Positions 25,713 through 32,951 of a DNA stretch of 64,000 nt are shown piece after piece (the stretch's first letter is position 1; each line of letters opens with the position of its first letter). Made by a program: the position numbers and the translations under genes. The notes beneath the pieces were generated by a model. The model did no database searches and had not been told where the DNA came from. It was given only the letters and a program-made list of their open reading frames with translations. This stretch comes from Hymenobacter metallilatus (GTDB lineage: Bacteria; Bacteroidota; Bacteroidia; Cytophagales; Hymenobacteraceae), in the NCBI RefSeq assembly GCF_003944705.1, contig NZ_RWIS01000011.1, positions 91,253 to 155,252 of the forward strand, read 5' to 3'.

Positions 25713-28700
25713 AGCAATGCAATTAATTACTCCGACTTATTTGATGGACTAGGCCCGGGTGCTCAGGAGCTCTTGGATTTTAGCAAATCAGTACAGGGGC
25801 TCAACCGCAACTACCGGGCGTTTGCCAAAAATTTGGATTCCGATGCGCAACGTATTGCAGCCGGAATGGCGGCTATTCTAACGTCAACCCAAGGGCTTCA
25901 GACGCAAACTCAACAAGTCAATATTACCAATAAGCAAAGCCGGGCGGGGTTGGATGAGATGAATGCTGCTCTGACTAGATTGGCTCAGGAGCAGGAGCGA
26001 TACAAAGCTGCGTTAGCTGGCTTGCAAACGGTACGCCGCAACGCCAAAGAAGGCACCGACGAACTGACCAGGAGTTTACGTGAGCAGCAGGTCGCCCTAA
26101 AGGCCGCGTTTGCAGCCAAGGACGTAGAAGGAGCGCGCCTAGCAGCTCAACGCATCTTGGAGCTTAAAACCGAAACTCAAGAGCTAAGCCGGGCCCTACG
26201 TGGTACCAGTAGCGTATTCACCGCTACGCAGGGCAGTTATCGGGCATTAGAAGCCGAGGCACGTCGGTTGGACGAGCAACTCAAATCCTTAGAGGGTGGC
26301 ATAGAGGGCAACAGCGAAGAAGCGCAACAGTTGAAAAAACGGTTGGGCGAAATCAATAAAGCACTCATTGATTTTGGGCAAGGTGTCAACAATGGCCGAG
26401 CCAACGTAGGCCGGTATGCCGAGAGCCTACGCGAGAGTATTTCCGCCTTAATGCAGCAGCAGCGCAGCCTGGAAGCGGATAGCCAAGCGTTGCGCACGCA
26501 GGCGCGGGCAACAGGGCTTTCCGTTGAGCAACAGGAAAAGCTGCAGCAGGAATTGCGCAACACCGATACAGAGTTAGAGAAGGTCAACGGCGAGTTGCGC
26601 AGCTACGGCGTGGGCGTGCAGCAGAGTCAGCAGCATACCAGCGGCTTTGCCACCACCACGCAGAAAGCAGAGGCGGGGCTGTTGGGTTTCCTGGGTTCTA
26701 CTGTATCCGCCTATGCCGGCTTGCAGGCCCTGAGCCAGGCGGTGGGCGCGGCCTATGATGACTACCTTGCGTTTGAAGCAGCGCAGAGCAGTCTGGCTGC
26801 CATTACCGGCGCGACGGGCAAGGACTTGGAGTTCTTTGCCGATGCCGCCCTGCGCATTGGCCCGGCAATGGGCAAGTCGGGCGCTGACACACTCAAAGCC
26901 TTTGAGTTGATTGGTAGCGCCCAGCCGGACCTGCTTAAGAGCAAAGAGGGGTTGGTGGCCGTGACCGAACAGGCGCTGCTCTTGGCGTCTGCTTCCGGTG
27001 AGGCGTTGCCGGATGCAGCTGATTCCCTCACCTCTGTGATGAACCAGTTCGGGGCCACGGCCCAGCAGGCCGGCCGCTACGTCAACACGTTGGCTGCAGG
27101 GGCCAAGGAGGGCGCAGCGACGATTGCCCAAACGGCTGCGAGTCTCAAATACGCCGGGGTGAATGCGGCCTCAGCAAACCTGAGTATTGAGCAGACCGTG
27201 GCCTTGGTACAAACGCTCGCTGAACGCAGCATCAAGGGCGAGCAGGCGGGTGTGAACCTGCGCAACGTACTGGCCAAGCTCGCGAGTGGGGCGCGGGAGA
27301 CCAACCCCGAAGTCGTCGGCTTGGAAAAGGCGTTGGACACGCTGGGCAAGCGCAACCTGAGCACGGCCCAGTACACCAAGCTGTTTGGGCTGGAAAACGC
27401 CAACGCGGCCAAGATATTGGTTGAGGGGCGCGAGAAGGTGCGTAGCCTTACCACGGCCCTGACCGGCACGCAGACGGCCACCGAGCAGGCCAGCAAACAG
27501 ATGGATAACGCAGCGGCAGCGGGTACTCGCCTGAAAACGGTGCTGCTCAGTGCGGGTTCTTCGTTCCTGCGTGGCTTTTCGCCCCTGTTCAAGGATGCGG
27601 CCAACGGGCTGGCTGACTTCGTAGCGCGGCTGACGGGGCTGAAAAAGACGGTGGAAGAGCAGGTGCAGGTATCGAGTCGGTTAATTCAGGCCAACCAGCA
27701 GCAGGCCGCCTCTGCCCAGCAGCTGTTGACTCGCTATGAGGAGCTAACGGCGAACGGCGTGAAGCCCACCACCGCCGAGAAAAAGGAGTTGGATAGCATT
27801 ACACTGAAGCTAAAGGATACGCTTGGGGAAAGCGTTGTTGCTATTTCGAAAGAGACAGGGGCACTTCAGTTGAATAAAGAGGCCGTGCGCGAAGCCATTA
27901 AGCAGCGGCTCCTACTTGCGAATCAGGAGGCCAGCAGTTTGGTGCTCAAAGCAGAAGCGGTGAAAAACGACCGAATTGCCAAGGAAAAGGAGTTGACCAG
28001 AACGTTGAAAATTCAACTGCAAACCCGGCAGCAGCAGTTGGAAGCGGCAGGTATCAAGTATGCCCAGCGAGAAGCGCAGGGCCTGTTAGGCAGTAGTAAA
28101 AAGGTATTCACGCGCATATCTGATGGTAAAGCGCCTGTGTTCAATCCGAGAAGCAAGATCTCGGTAGCTGAGAACACAGCTATTACAAATTATACTTTCA
28201 CCCAAAACGACCTAACCGCCTCCACCCGCCGCCTCAGCGAAGCCCAAGCCGAGTACAACCGCTACATGGCCGAGTTAAAGCGGCTTGGTTTTGACGCGGC
28301 CTTTATCCAGAAAACTCTCGCTGGGGCCACCGACGCCACCGCCAAGGCCACAAAGGACAACACCCAAGCCGCCGAAGAAAATGCGGCCGTACTAGACCGC
28401 AACGCCAAAGCCCAAGCAGAAGCCCGCAAAGCCCGTTTACAAGAGCAGGTGCAGCAGCAGGAACGCTTGATTGCTCAGGCTAAAAAAGCCCAGGAAGAAG
28501 CTGGGCGACTGTTTGAGGCTAAAAACCTGAACGGGGAAGCCTACACATCCCAGATCCGGGGTCTGCAGGATCAAATCGTCTCCGCTGAGCGCAAAGCGTC
28601 GGGCCTCCGCATCCGCATCATTGGCGAAGAGGCCACCGCTAAAAACGCGGAAATCAGTAACGAGCTGACCGGGATTAAAAACAAGCGCAACGTCTCCAAT

Positions 28701-29825
28701 GCGGAGGTGCTGGATGCCGAGAAAGCCGCCTCGGCAAAACGGCTGGTAGTGGTGCGGGAAACGCGCATAGCCGTGCAGAAAGAGCTAGACAGCTTGCAGG
28801 AGCGCGTAACGGTGCCTGTGCTGGAGTTCAAGGTCAACGGCATTAACCCCGATGACTTAGCCAAGGTAGAGCGCGAACTAGACCTGAGCAGCGAGCGGGC
28901 CCTGAAACGCATGCAGGATGATGTGGACGAGCGCAAACGCTTATACGACCAGGACGCGGCCAATAAACAGGCGGCAGAAGAGCGGAAGCGGCAAATCGAG
29001 CAAGCCAGTATCAATTTGGCGTTCCAAGGCTTAGAGGCCTATGCACAGATACAGGCCGGACGCAATGCAACTATCCTAGATAATTTGGAGCAACAGAAAC
29101 AGGCGGAACTGGCAATAGCCGGGGAAAATGCGGAGTTGCGAGCACAGATTGAAACGCAGTTTGATGCACGAATCCGGGCTGCCAAGCGGAAGGATGCCCA
29201 GGATAAGCGGCAAGCCGCGCTATTTGAAATTGGGCTTTCTACCGCCGTGGCCGTGGCGAAGTCGTTTGCGGAAAGTCCGGCCACCTTTGGCCTACCCTTT
29301 AGTGCGTTTGCCTTGGCGGCTGGTGCATTGCAGGTGGCTACCGTATTGGCTCAGCCGTTGCCGCAGTACTTCGTAGGCCGCGACGGTGGCCCGGCTGAAT
29401 GGGCCTGGGTAGGTGAAAAGGGTCCGGAATTGGTGACCATGCCCAGCGGCCAAGCTCAGCTGTTCAGTCAGCCCACCGTAACGTATCTACCGGCAGGGGC
29501 CGACGTACACACGGCCGACAAAACTCGGCAGTTGCTGGCCTCTGTACCCCGACTACGGGAGCCCGCGGCTGTAGCCCAGCAGTATTCTCAGCAATACGCC
29601 CGCATGCTGATAGGAGGTGCCCAACAGATAGCGCAAGCGCAACCACTGCAACAGGATACGGCCGGGGAATTGCGGGATGCCCTAGCCCTGCAAACCGAGC
29701 AACTCATCCGCGCCCTGCACGAACGACCAGAGCAGCGGCTCACGGATCGGGGCTGGGAGCTGTTTACCAAGCGGGGAGAAAACACCACGCGGTACATTAA
29801 TAAGCTGTATCGACGGAATGGGTAG
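25710..29825 (+). CDS. Phage tail tape measure protein
   Basis: A 1371-residue protein with long coiled coils (about 1-320 and 850-1200). A TP901-type core (about 350-620) contains AAGAKEGAATIAQTAASLK, LVQTLAERSIKGEQAGVNLR and KQMDNAAAAGTRLK. A C-terminal motif (about 1215-1275, FVGRDGGPAEWAWVGEKGPE) is typical of tape measure ends. It sets tail length and is injected or ejected at infection. ATG 25710 (MSNAINYSD) is preferred to 25695, which lies inside the palindrome. It is on the opposite strand to the rest of the tail genes and is followed by convergent cargo genes. Confidence 0.92.
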   Translation: MSNAINYSDLFDGLGPGAQELLDFSKSVQGLNRNYRAFAKNLDSDAQRIAAGMAAILTSTQGLQTQTQQVNITNKQSRAGLDEMNAALTRLAQEQERYKAALAGLQTVRRNAKEGTDELTRSLREQQVALKAAFAAKDVEGARLAAQRILELKTETQELSRALRGTSSVFTATQGSYRALEAEARRLDEQLKSLEGGIEGNSEEAQQLKKRLGEINKALIDFGQGVNNGRANVGRYAESLRESISALMQQQRSLEADSQALRTQARATGLSVEQQEKLQQELRNTDTELEKVNGELRSYGVGVQQSQQHTSGFATTTQKAEAGLLGFLGSTVSAYAGLQALSQAVGAAYDDYLAFEAAQSSLAAITGATGKDLEFFADAALRIGPAMGKSGADTLKAFELIGSAQPDLLKSKEGLVAVTEQALLLASASGEALPDAADSLTSVMNQFGATAQQAGRYVNTLAAGAKEGAATIAQTAASLKYAGVNAASANLSIEQTVALVQTLAERSIKGEQAGVNLRNVLAKLASGARETNPEVVGLEKALDTLGKRNLSTAQYTKLFGLENANAAKILVEGREKVRSLTTALTGTQTATEQASKQMDNAAAAGTRLKTVLLSAGSSFLRGFSPLFKDAANGLADFVARLTGLKKTVEEQVQVSSRLIQANQQQAASAQQLLTRYEELTANGVKPTTAEKKELDSITLKLKDTLGESVVAISKETGALQLNKEAVREAIKQRLLLANQEASSLVLKAEAVKNDRIAKEKELTRTLKIQLQTRQQQLEAAGIKYAQREAQGLLGSSKKVFTRISDGKAPVFNPRSKISVAENTAITNYTFTQNDLTASTRRLSEAQAEYNRYMAELKRLGFDAAFIQKTLAGATDATAKATKDNTQAAEENAAVLDRNAKAQAEARKARLQEQVQQQERLIAQAKKAQEEAGRLFEAKNLNGEAYTSQIRGLQDQIVSAERKASGLRIRIIGEEATAKNAEISNELTGIKNKRNVSNAEVLDAEKAASAKRLVVVRETRIAVQKELDSLQERVTVPVLEFKVNGINPDDLAKVERELDLSSERALKRMQDDVDERKRLYDQDAANKQAAEERKRQIEQASINLAFQGLEAYAQIQAGRNATILDNLEQQKQAELAIAGENAELRAQIETQFDARIRAAKRKDAQDKRQAALFEIGLSTAVAVAKSFAESPATFGLPFSAFALAAGALQVATVLAQPLPQYFVGRDGGPAEWAWVGEKGPELVTMPSGQAQLFSQPTVTYLPAGADVHTADKTRQLLASVPRLREPAAVAQQYSQQYARMLIGGAQQIAQAQPLQQDTAGELRDALALQTEQLIRALHERPEQRLTDRGWELFTKRGENTTRYINKLYRRNG

Positions 29826-29838
29826 CAGGAGAACTAAT

Positions 29839-30129
29839 TTATAGGGCTACAACCGTGTCACTGCCTGATATGAAAAACACTTCCTTCGTCGACTCGACAA
29901 TAAACTCGATAGAGTCACGCTTATCGGCAGGGCCTTCGGCTCTACCTCCGGTGAAAGTATGCACGACAGAGTACCCTCCTTTTATCGGCTTTGCCCTACT
30001 CGCTAGCGGTGTGTAGGATGGCGCCCGTAGCAGCCGAGCAGCTGCCTGTTCGGCTGCTGTTACTGCCTGCTTTTCAGGAGAAGGAGCACAACTGCTAAAT
30101 AAGAAAAGAATTAGTACAGTGTATTTCAT
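29839..30129 (-). CDS. Small lipoprotein, probable lysogeny cargo
   Basis: A 96-residue protein beginning MKYTVLILFLFSSC, a lipoprotein signal with acylated Cys14. The mature part has no known domain (KPIKGGYSVVHTFTGGRAEG, then EFIVESTKEVFFISG). A longer frame to 30213 runs through a terminator hairpin, so ATG 30129 is chosen. It is convergent with the tape measure gene (14 bp between stops) and lies after a terminator, so it may have its own promoter. It could be a surface-exclusion or moron gene; function is unknown. Confidence 0.55.
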   Translation of the reverse strand: MKYTVLILFLFSSCAPSPEKQAVTAAEQAAARLLRAPSYTPLASRAKPIKGGYSVVHTFTGGRAEGPADKRDSIEFIVESTKEVFFISGSDTVVAL

Positions 30130-30143
30130 CGCCCACAAACTAC

Positions 30144-30177
30144 AAAAAAGCCCCGACCTGTTGGCCGGGGCTTTTTT
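30144..30177. terminator. Bidirectional rho-independent terminator
   Basis: AAAAAAGCCCCGACC pairs with GGCCGGGGCTTTTTT around TGTT, with one mismatch and A/T tracts on both sides. It directly follows the stop of the 258-residue cargo gene on the minus strand. The stem core CCCCGACCTGT..GGCCGGGG matches that of the terminator at 15626-15661. Confidence 0.88.
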
Positions 30178-30952
30178 ACTTCCTGTTCTCTCGCTTAATC
30201 TGTTCAGTAACATGTTCTACCCGTGAGTGAAACTGAAATAGTGTAAGCTTTTCCGGCTCAGGTGTACCATTCTGTGCTAACACGGCGCAAAGCTGTCCAA
30301 AAGCCCGGCGTTGCAATACTAGGGTGTTCTGTGGGTCTCCAGTCTCAAATATATCTGGCTCCATCATATCCAGTAGTGCATTGTCCATGTCTTCGATGGT
30401 TTGTAACGCAGCCTGATCTGAGCCTAAAATAAGGTCGCAGAGAGCCAAGGCGCGCCGCTTCAAATGCGAGGCACGCAGCAACTCATCTGCATCGTCAGCA
30501 AAGCGAGCAGGAAAATGCACGGCTAATTCCTCTCTGAACGCATTTCGCGCAGCCTTCAACGCCTCCATAGTATGTGCATCTGTCAGGCCAAGTGTATCCA
30601 AGTGGCTTAGCAATGCGTGTAAGCCATCTTCTGTAATATCCATGGCAGGTTCACCATCTACGCTGGCCACTAGCACGGCGAAAGCCAAGCGCGTAGGCGA
30701 ATAGTGTGTCTCGGCGAAATGACGGGCATAGTGAGCATTGCTGAGTGCCAGGAACTGCTGCTGCTCTTTACCCGGCCGACTGCCAAAGTAAGCTGCTAAC
30801 TGCTCGTGGCGTTGGGCGTCAGCTTCCGTTGCGCCCACACCTGCTTGCAAAGCAGCATAACACTGATATTCCAAGTGCCGAGCGGCGGGTAGTTCCAGAA
30901 TAGATTGGTAATACTGCAGTTGGTGGTTATTACCAAGGGAGAGGGTACGCAT
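30176..30952 (-). CDS. Hypothetical phage-region protein, helical
   Basis: A 258-residue, mostly helical, acidic protein. It opens MRTLSLGNNHQLQYYQSILELPAARHLEYQ, and a second part (about 95-165) contains DGEPAMDITEDGLHALLSHL. No signal, membrane segment or catalytic motif is visible. ATG 30952 immediately follows the stop of the acetyltransferase gene (TAAATG), so the two are coupled. It is not recognised. By position it belongs to a cargo operon of acetyltransferase plus this gene, ending at the terminator at 30144. Confidence 0.6.
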   Translation of the reverse strand: MRTLSLGNNHQLQYYQSILELPAARHLEYQCYAALQAGVGATEADAQRHEQLAAYFGSRPGKEQQQFLALSNAHYARHFAETHYSPTRLAFAVLVASVDGEPAMDITEDGLHALLSHLDTLGLTDAHTMEALKAARNAFREELAVHFPARFADDADELLRASHLKRRALALCDLILGSDQAALQTIEDMDNALLDMMEPDIFETGDPQNTLVLQRRAFGQLCAVLAQNGTPEPEKLTLFQFHSRVEHVTEQIKRENRK

Positions 30953-31306
30953 TTAGAGAGGTTTGATGTACTGTTGATAGTTTTCGTGGCCATCCAGAAA
31001 GCGCACAAAGCCCAGTCGCTGGTAAAGAGTGCGGGCTTTCTCGTTTTCGTGGTGCACCGTGAGGCCCACGGTTTCAAAGCGCAGGGCCCGGCATACGGCG
31101 AAAGCCCGGCCCAGCAGTAGGGAGCCCAGCCCTCGGCCCTGGTAAGCTTCCTGCACGTACACCGCCCGTATCCACCCGGCCGAATCTTCTACATCCAGAC
31201 ACAGCTGCGCGACGCATGGGCCGCCGGCGTAGCGGGCCTGGATATAGACGGTATTGGGCTTGTCTACATCGATTTTCGACCAGAAAAGGGATAGGGTAGG
31301 CTTCAG
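30953..31306 (-). CDS. GNAT-family N-acetyltransferase, CTG start proposed
   Basis: A 117-residue GNAT. Motif A is AVYVQEAYQGRGLGSLLLGRA (Q/RxxGxG/A acetyl-CoA loop) and motif B is VGLTVHHENEKARTLYQRLGF. A GTG start at 31162 would cut off the first beta strands. The frame is open upstream with no ATG, GTG or TTG, up to a CTG at 31306 that gives MKPTLSLFWSKIDVDKP if used as start. That CTG stands 1 bp after the palindrome, exactly the spacing of the ATG at 25628, so I take it as the start, or as a mutated ATG. The acceptor is unknown; it could modify a host or phage protein or a small molecule. Confidence 0.65.
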   Translation of the reverse strand: MKPTLSLFWSKIDVDKPNTVYIQARYAGGPCVAQLCLDVEDSAGWIRAVYVQEAYQGRGLGSLLLGRAFAVCRALRFETVGLTVHHENEKARTLYQRLGFVRFLDGHENYQQYIKPL

Positions 31307-31307
31307 T

Positions 31308-31330
31308 ATTGTATGTATTTTAAATACAAT
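31308..31330 (+). promoter_or_regulatory. Late palindrome copy next to GNAT gene
   Basis: Arms ATTGTATGTA and TAAATACAAT (one mismatch) around TTT. The centre points rightward, where an ATG at 31331 touches the arm but opens only a 19-codon frame. Leftward, the CTG start of the GNAT gene lies 1 bp away. No TTTG box is seen 21 bp upstream on +, so it may act as an operator rather than a promoter. Confidence 0.65.
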
Positions 31331-31371
31331 ATGGGTAAAAAAAAGGCGCTACAGCAACTTAGTAGGAAGTA

Positions 31372-31545
31372 TCAAGGGGTAGACTTTTGAATACCCAGAC
31401 GGCGAGCCTCGTCATGCATCAACAGCTTCATAAGAGTGGCCACTTTAGTGCCTCTGGCTTTAGCAACAGCTTCAAACAGTTCTTTTTCATCAGGCTCTAC
31501 CTGAATGCCTATCTGTGGCTTCCTTGATTTGTCATCTTGTTTCAT
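31372..31545 (-). CDS. Small ribbon-helix-helix (CopG/Arc-like) regulator
   Basis: A 57-residue protein. After a basic tail (MKQDDKSRKP) it has a beta strand QIGIQVEPDEK and two helices (ELFEAVAKARGTKVATLMKL and LLMHDEARRLGI), the RHH fold in which a dimer's antiparallel strands read the DNA major groove. It is encoded between an AT-rich inverted repeat on its 5' side (31594-31650) and a late palindrome copy on its 3' side (31308-31330). It is therefore a candidate for binding either site. Autoregulation through the upstream repeat is the simpler idea. The assignment rests on strand-helix pattern only. Confidence 0.6.
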   Translation of the reverse strand: MKQDDKSRKPQIGIQVEPDEKELFEAVAKARGTKVATLMKLLMHDEARRLGIQKSTP

Positions 31546-31593
31546 GGGCGTGTAGCTCGTCAGGATGTAATGTAAATGTAGTGCAAACTTAAT

Positions 31594-31650
31594 AATATAC
31601 TAGTAATTCATATTGATAATACTTGTTTACAAATAATTTACTAGTATATT
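31594..31650. promoter_or_regulatory. 13-bp inverted repeat operator between RHH gene and + cassette
   Basis: AATATACTAGTAA (31594-31606) and TTACTAGTATATT (31638-31650) are perfect inverted copies 31 bp apart, each holding the small palindrome ACTAGT. They lie in an AT-rich gap between the divergent RHH gene and the rightward unit beginning at 31749. Spaced half-sites of this kind suit a small DNA-binding dimer controlling both directions. Confidence 0.6.
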
Positions 31651-31667
31651 TGAAGTAAATAAGAAAG

Positions 31668-31723
31668 AGGCCAGTCCCGGCAAGGACTGACCTCCGATTT
31701 TCCAAACAGCCCCGGCAAGGGCT
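31668..31723 (+). promoter_or_regulatory. Twin leader hairpins with identical CGGCAA loops
   Basis: Hairpin 1 (31668-31693) has stem CAGTCC/GGACTG extended by three more pairs past one mismatch. Hairpin 2 (31708-31723) has stem AGCCC/GGGCT. Both present the same 6-base loop CGGCAA, within the shared string CCCGGCAAGG. They lie in the 5' leader of the gene at 31749. Repeated identical loops suggest an RNA-binding or antisense target. Confidence 0.5.
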
Positions 31724-31748
31724 ATTCATCAAAACACACCCTAAAGTT

Positions 31749-32042
31749 ATGGAAACTACCGTAACGACCGGCGGAAGCCAGGTTTATGATCCTGCCTTCT
31801 GGGCCAACCTGCACGCGCTGCGTCAGAACCTCATTGCCAGTGCCAATTCGCGCTATTTTACGCAAGAGGAAAAGAGTACAGTCCGATTTAATGCAGAATC
31901 GTGTACCAATCAATCCCAACTTCGCAAGTGGATTGATCAGTTGGAAACGATGGAGTCACAACGTCGGAAAATATTCGTGCCGATGTGGTTCGAAGATAAC
32001 AGTACCGTGTTTTTGCTTAAGAAAGTGTCCTCTGCTGATTGA
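31749..32042 (+). CDS. Small hypothetical phage protein
   Basis: A 97-residue protein starting METTVTTGGSQVYDPAFWANL. It is mostly helical and polar, with an aromatic C-terminal strand pair (IFVPMWFEDNSTVFLLKK). No known domain. It is first in the rightward cassette behind the operator and twin hairpins, and is followed by a 145-bp spacer with another hairpin before the KilA-N gene. It may be the regulated partner of the antirepressor gene. Confidence 0.55.
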   Translation: METTVTTGGSQVYDPAFWANLHALRQNLIASANSRYFTQEEKSTVRFNAESCTNQSQLRKWIDQLETMESQRRKIFVPMWFEDNSTVFLLKKVSSAD

Positions 32043-32106
32043 CCATGAGCAAGTGCCAAGAAAAATGGCAATGCACTTTCCAACAGGTTGCGCTGTCCTT
32101 TTTAAG

Positions 32107-32139
32107 GAAGCCACTATCAAGGGTCTTGATAGTGGCTTC
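32107..32139. other. Perfect 15-bp hairpin without T-tract
   Basis: GAAGCCACTATCAAG (32107-32121) and CTTGATAGTGGCTTC (32125-32139) pair perfectly around GGT. No T run follows on either strand, so it is not a classical terminator. It lies in the gap between the 97-residue gene and the KilA-N gene and would form in the KilA-N leader RNA. Confidence 0.7.
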
Positions 32140-32187
32140 AATGCTGCACCACTTTGTTTGTCAACAAGCATAAACCCACCCAATGCC

Positions 32188-32946
32188 ATGCGTGAACTGG
32201 TAGTAAAAAATTACAACGGCTTTCCGATTGAGTTCGAAATGATCAATGGCCAGCTGATGGCCAACGCCACAGCTATGTGCGCTATCTTCGGAAAACGGCC
32301 TGCTCACTGGCTCGACTTAGAAGGCACGAAGCGATATATCAAGGCATTAGACGCAAGGTCGGGAATCCCGACACCGACCAATGAGTCGGTGTCGGGATTC
32401 CCGACACCGACCTCAAAGTCTGAATTTCGCACTTTGGTTGAGGTGCGAAACGGCGGCACTAATTATGGCACCTGGATACATGAGCGGCTGATCTTGAAAC
32501 TGGCCCAGTGGTTGAATGTGGACTTTGAAATTCAATGCGACGAATGGGTGGCTGAGTTGTTGCGCACTGGGCAGGTCGAACTAATGCCAGCACAACCTAC
32601 TGTGCCCGCTGTGCAGTCCCAGGCTGAGTTAATTCTGATGCTAGCCCAGCAGAACGTCGAGACGGAACGACGGATGGTAGCGCTGGAAGAGAAGGTGCAA
32701 GAAGTAGTAGCCAAGGTTACCACCACCAACGTGGACTATTATACGGTAGCTGGGTACGCCTCTCTTCACCGTCTACGCATGACCCCTGACCAAGCCAATA
32801 CATATGGCCGGCAAGCAGCTGCCCTTAGTCGGGCCCACGGCTACGCGGTAACAAAGGTGCATGATAGTCGCTATGGGCATGTGAATAACTACCACCAAGA
32901 CATTCTTGCGCAGGTAATGCGAGTACAACGTCAATTAGCTGCTTGA
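32188..32946 (+). CDS. KilA-N domain protein, probable phage antirepressor
   Basis: A 252-residue protein. The KilA-N domain (about 1-120) contains NGQLMANATAMCAIFGKRP and GGTNYGTWIHERLILKLAQWL. A coiled coil follows (about 150-185). A C-terminal DNA-binding part (about 190-250) has YYTVAGYASLHRLRMTPDQAN. Such proteins bind DNA and often act as antirepressors in phage induction. The domain is split by a Pro-rich insert (SGIPTPTNESVSGFPTPT) encoded by a perfect inverted repeat. The frame is open far upstream, but MRELVVKNYNG at 32188 is the family start. Confidence 0.8.
   Translation: MRELVVKNYNGFPIEFEMINGQLMANATAMCAIFGKRPAHWLDLEGTKRYIKALDARSGIPTPTNESVSGFPTPTSKSEFRTLVEVRNGGTNYGTWIHERLILKLAQWLNVDFEIQCDEWVAELLRTGQVELMPAQPTVPAVQSQAELILMLAQQNVETERRMVALEEKVQEVVAKVTTTNVDYYTVAGYASLHRLRMTPDQANTYGRQAAALSRAHGYAVTKVHDSRYGHVNNYHQDILAQVMRVQRQLAA
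32358..32405. repeat. Perfect 21-bp inverted repeat inside the KilA-N gene
   Basis: Arms 32358-32378 and 32385-32405 pair perfectly across CAATGA. The arms hold GGGAATCCC-type sub-palindromes and also a direct repeat (CCCGACACCGACC twice). The segment encodes the extra Pro/Thr/Ser-rich stretch in the KilA-N domain. It looks like an inserted repeat that stayed in frame. Confidence 0.85.
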
Positions 32947-32951
32947 GTAGT

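Noticed and set aside
31331..31390. 19-codon + frame touching the palindrome at 31308
   Set aside because: Too short to call. An 8-A run could allow a frameshift, but the other frames also stop within about 50 bases.
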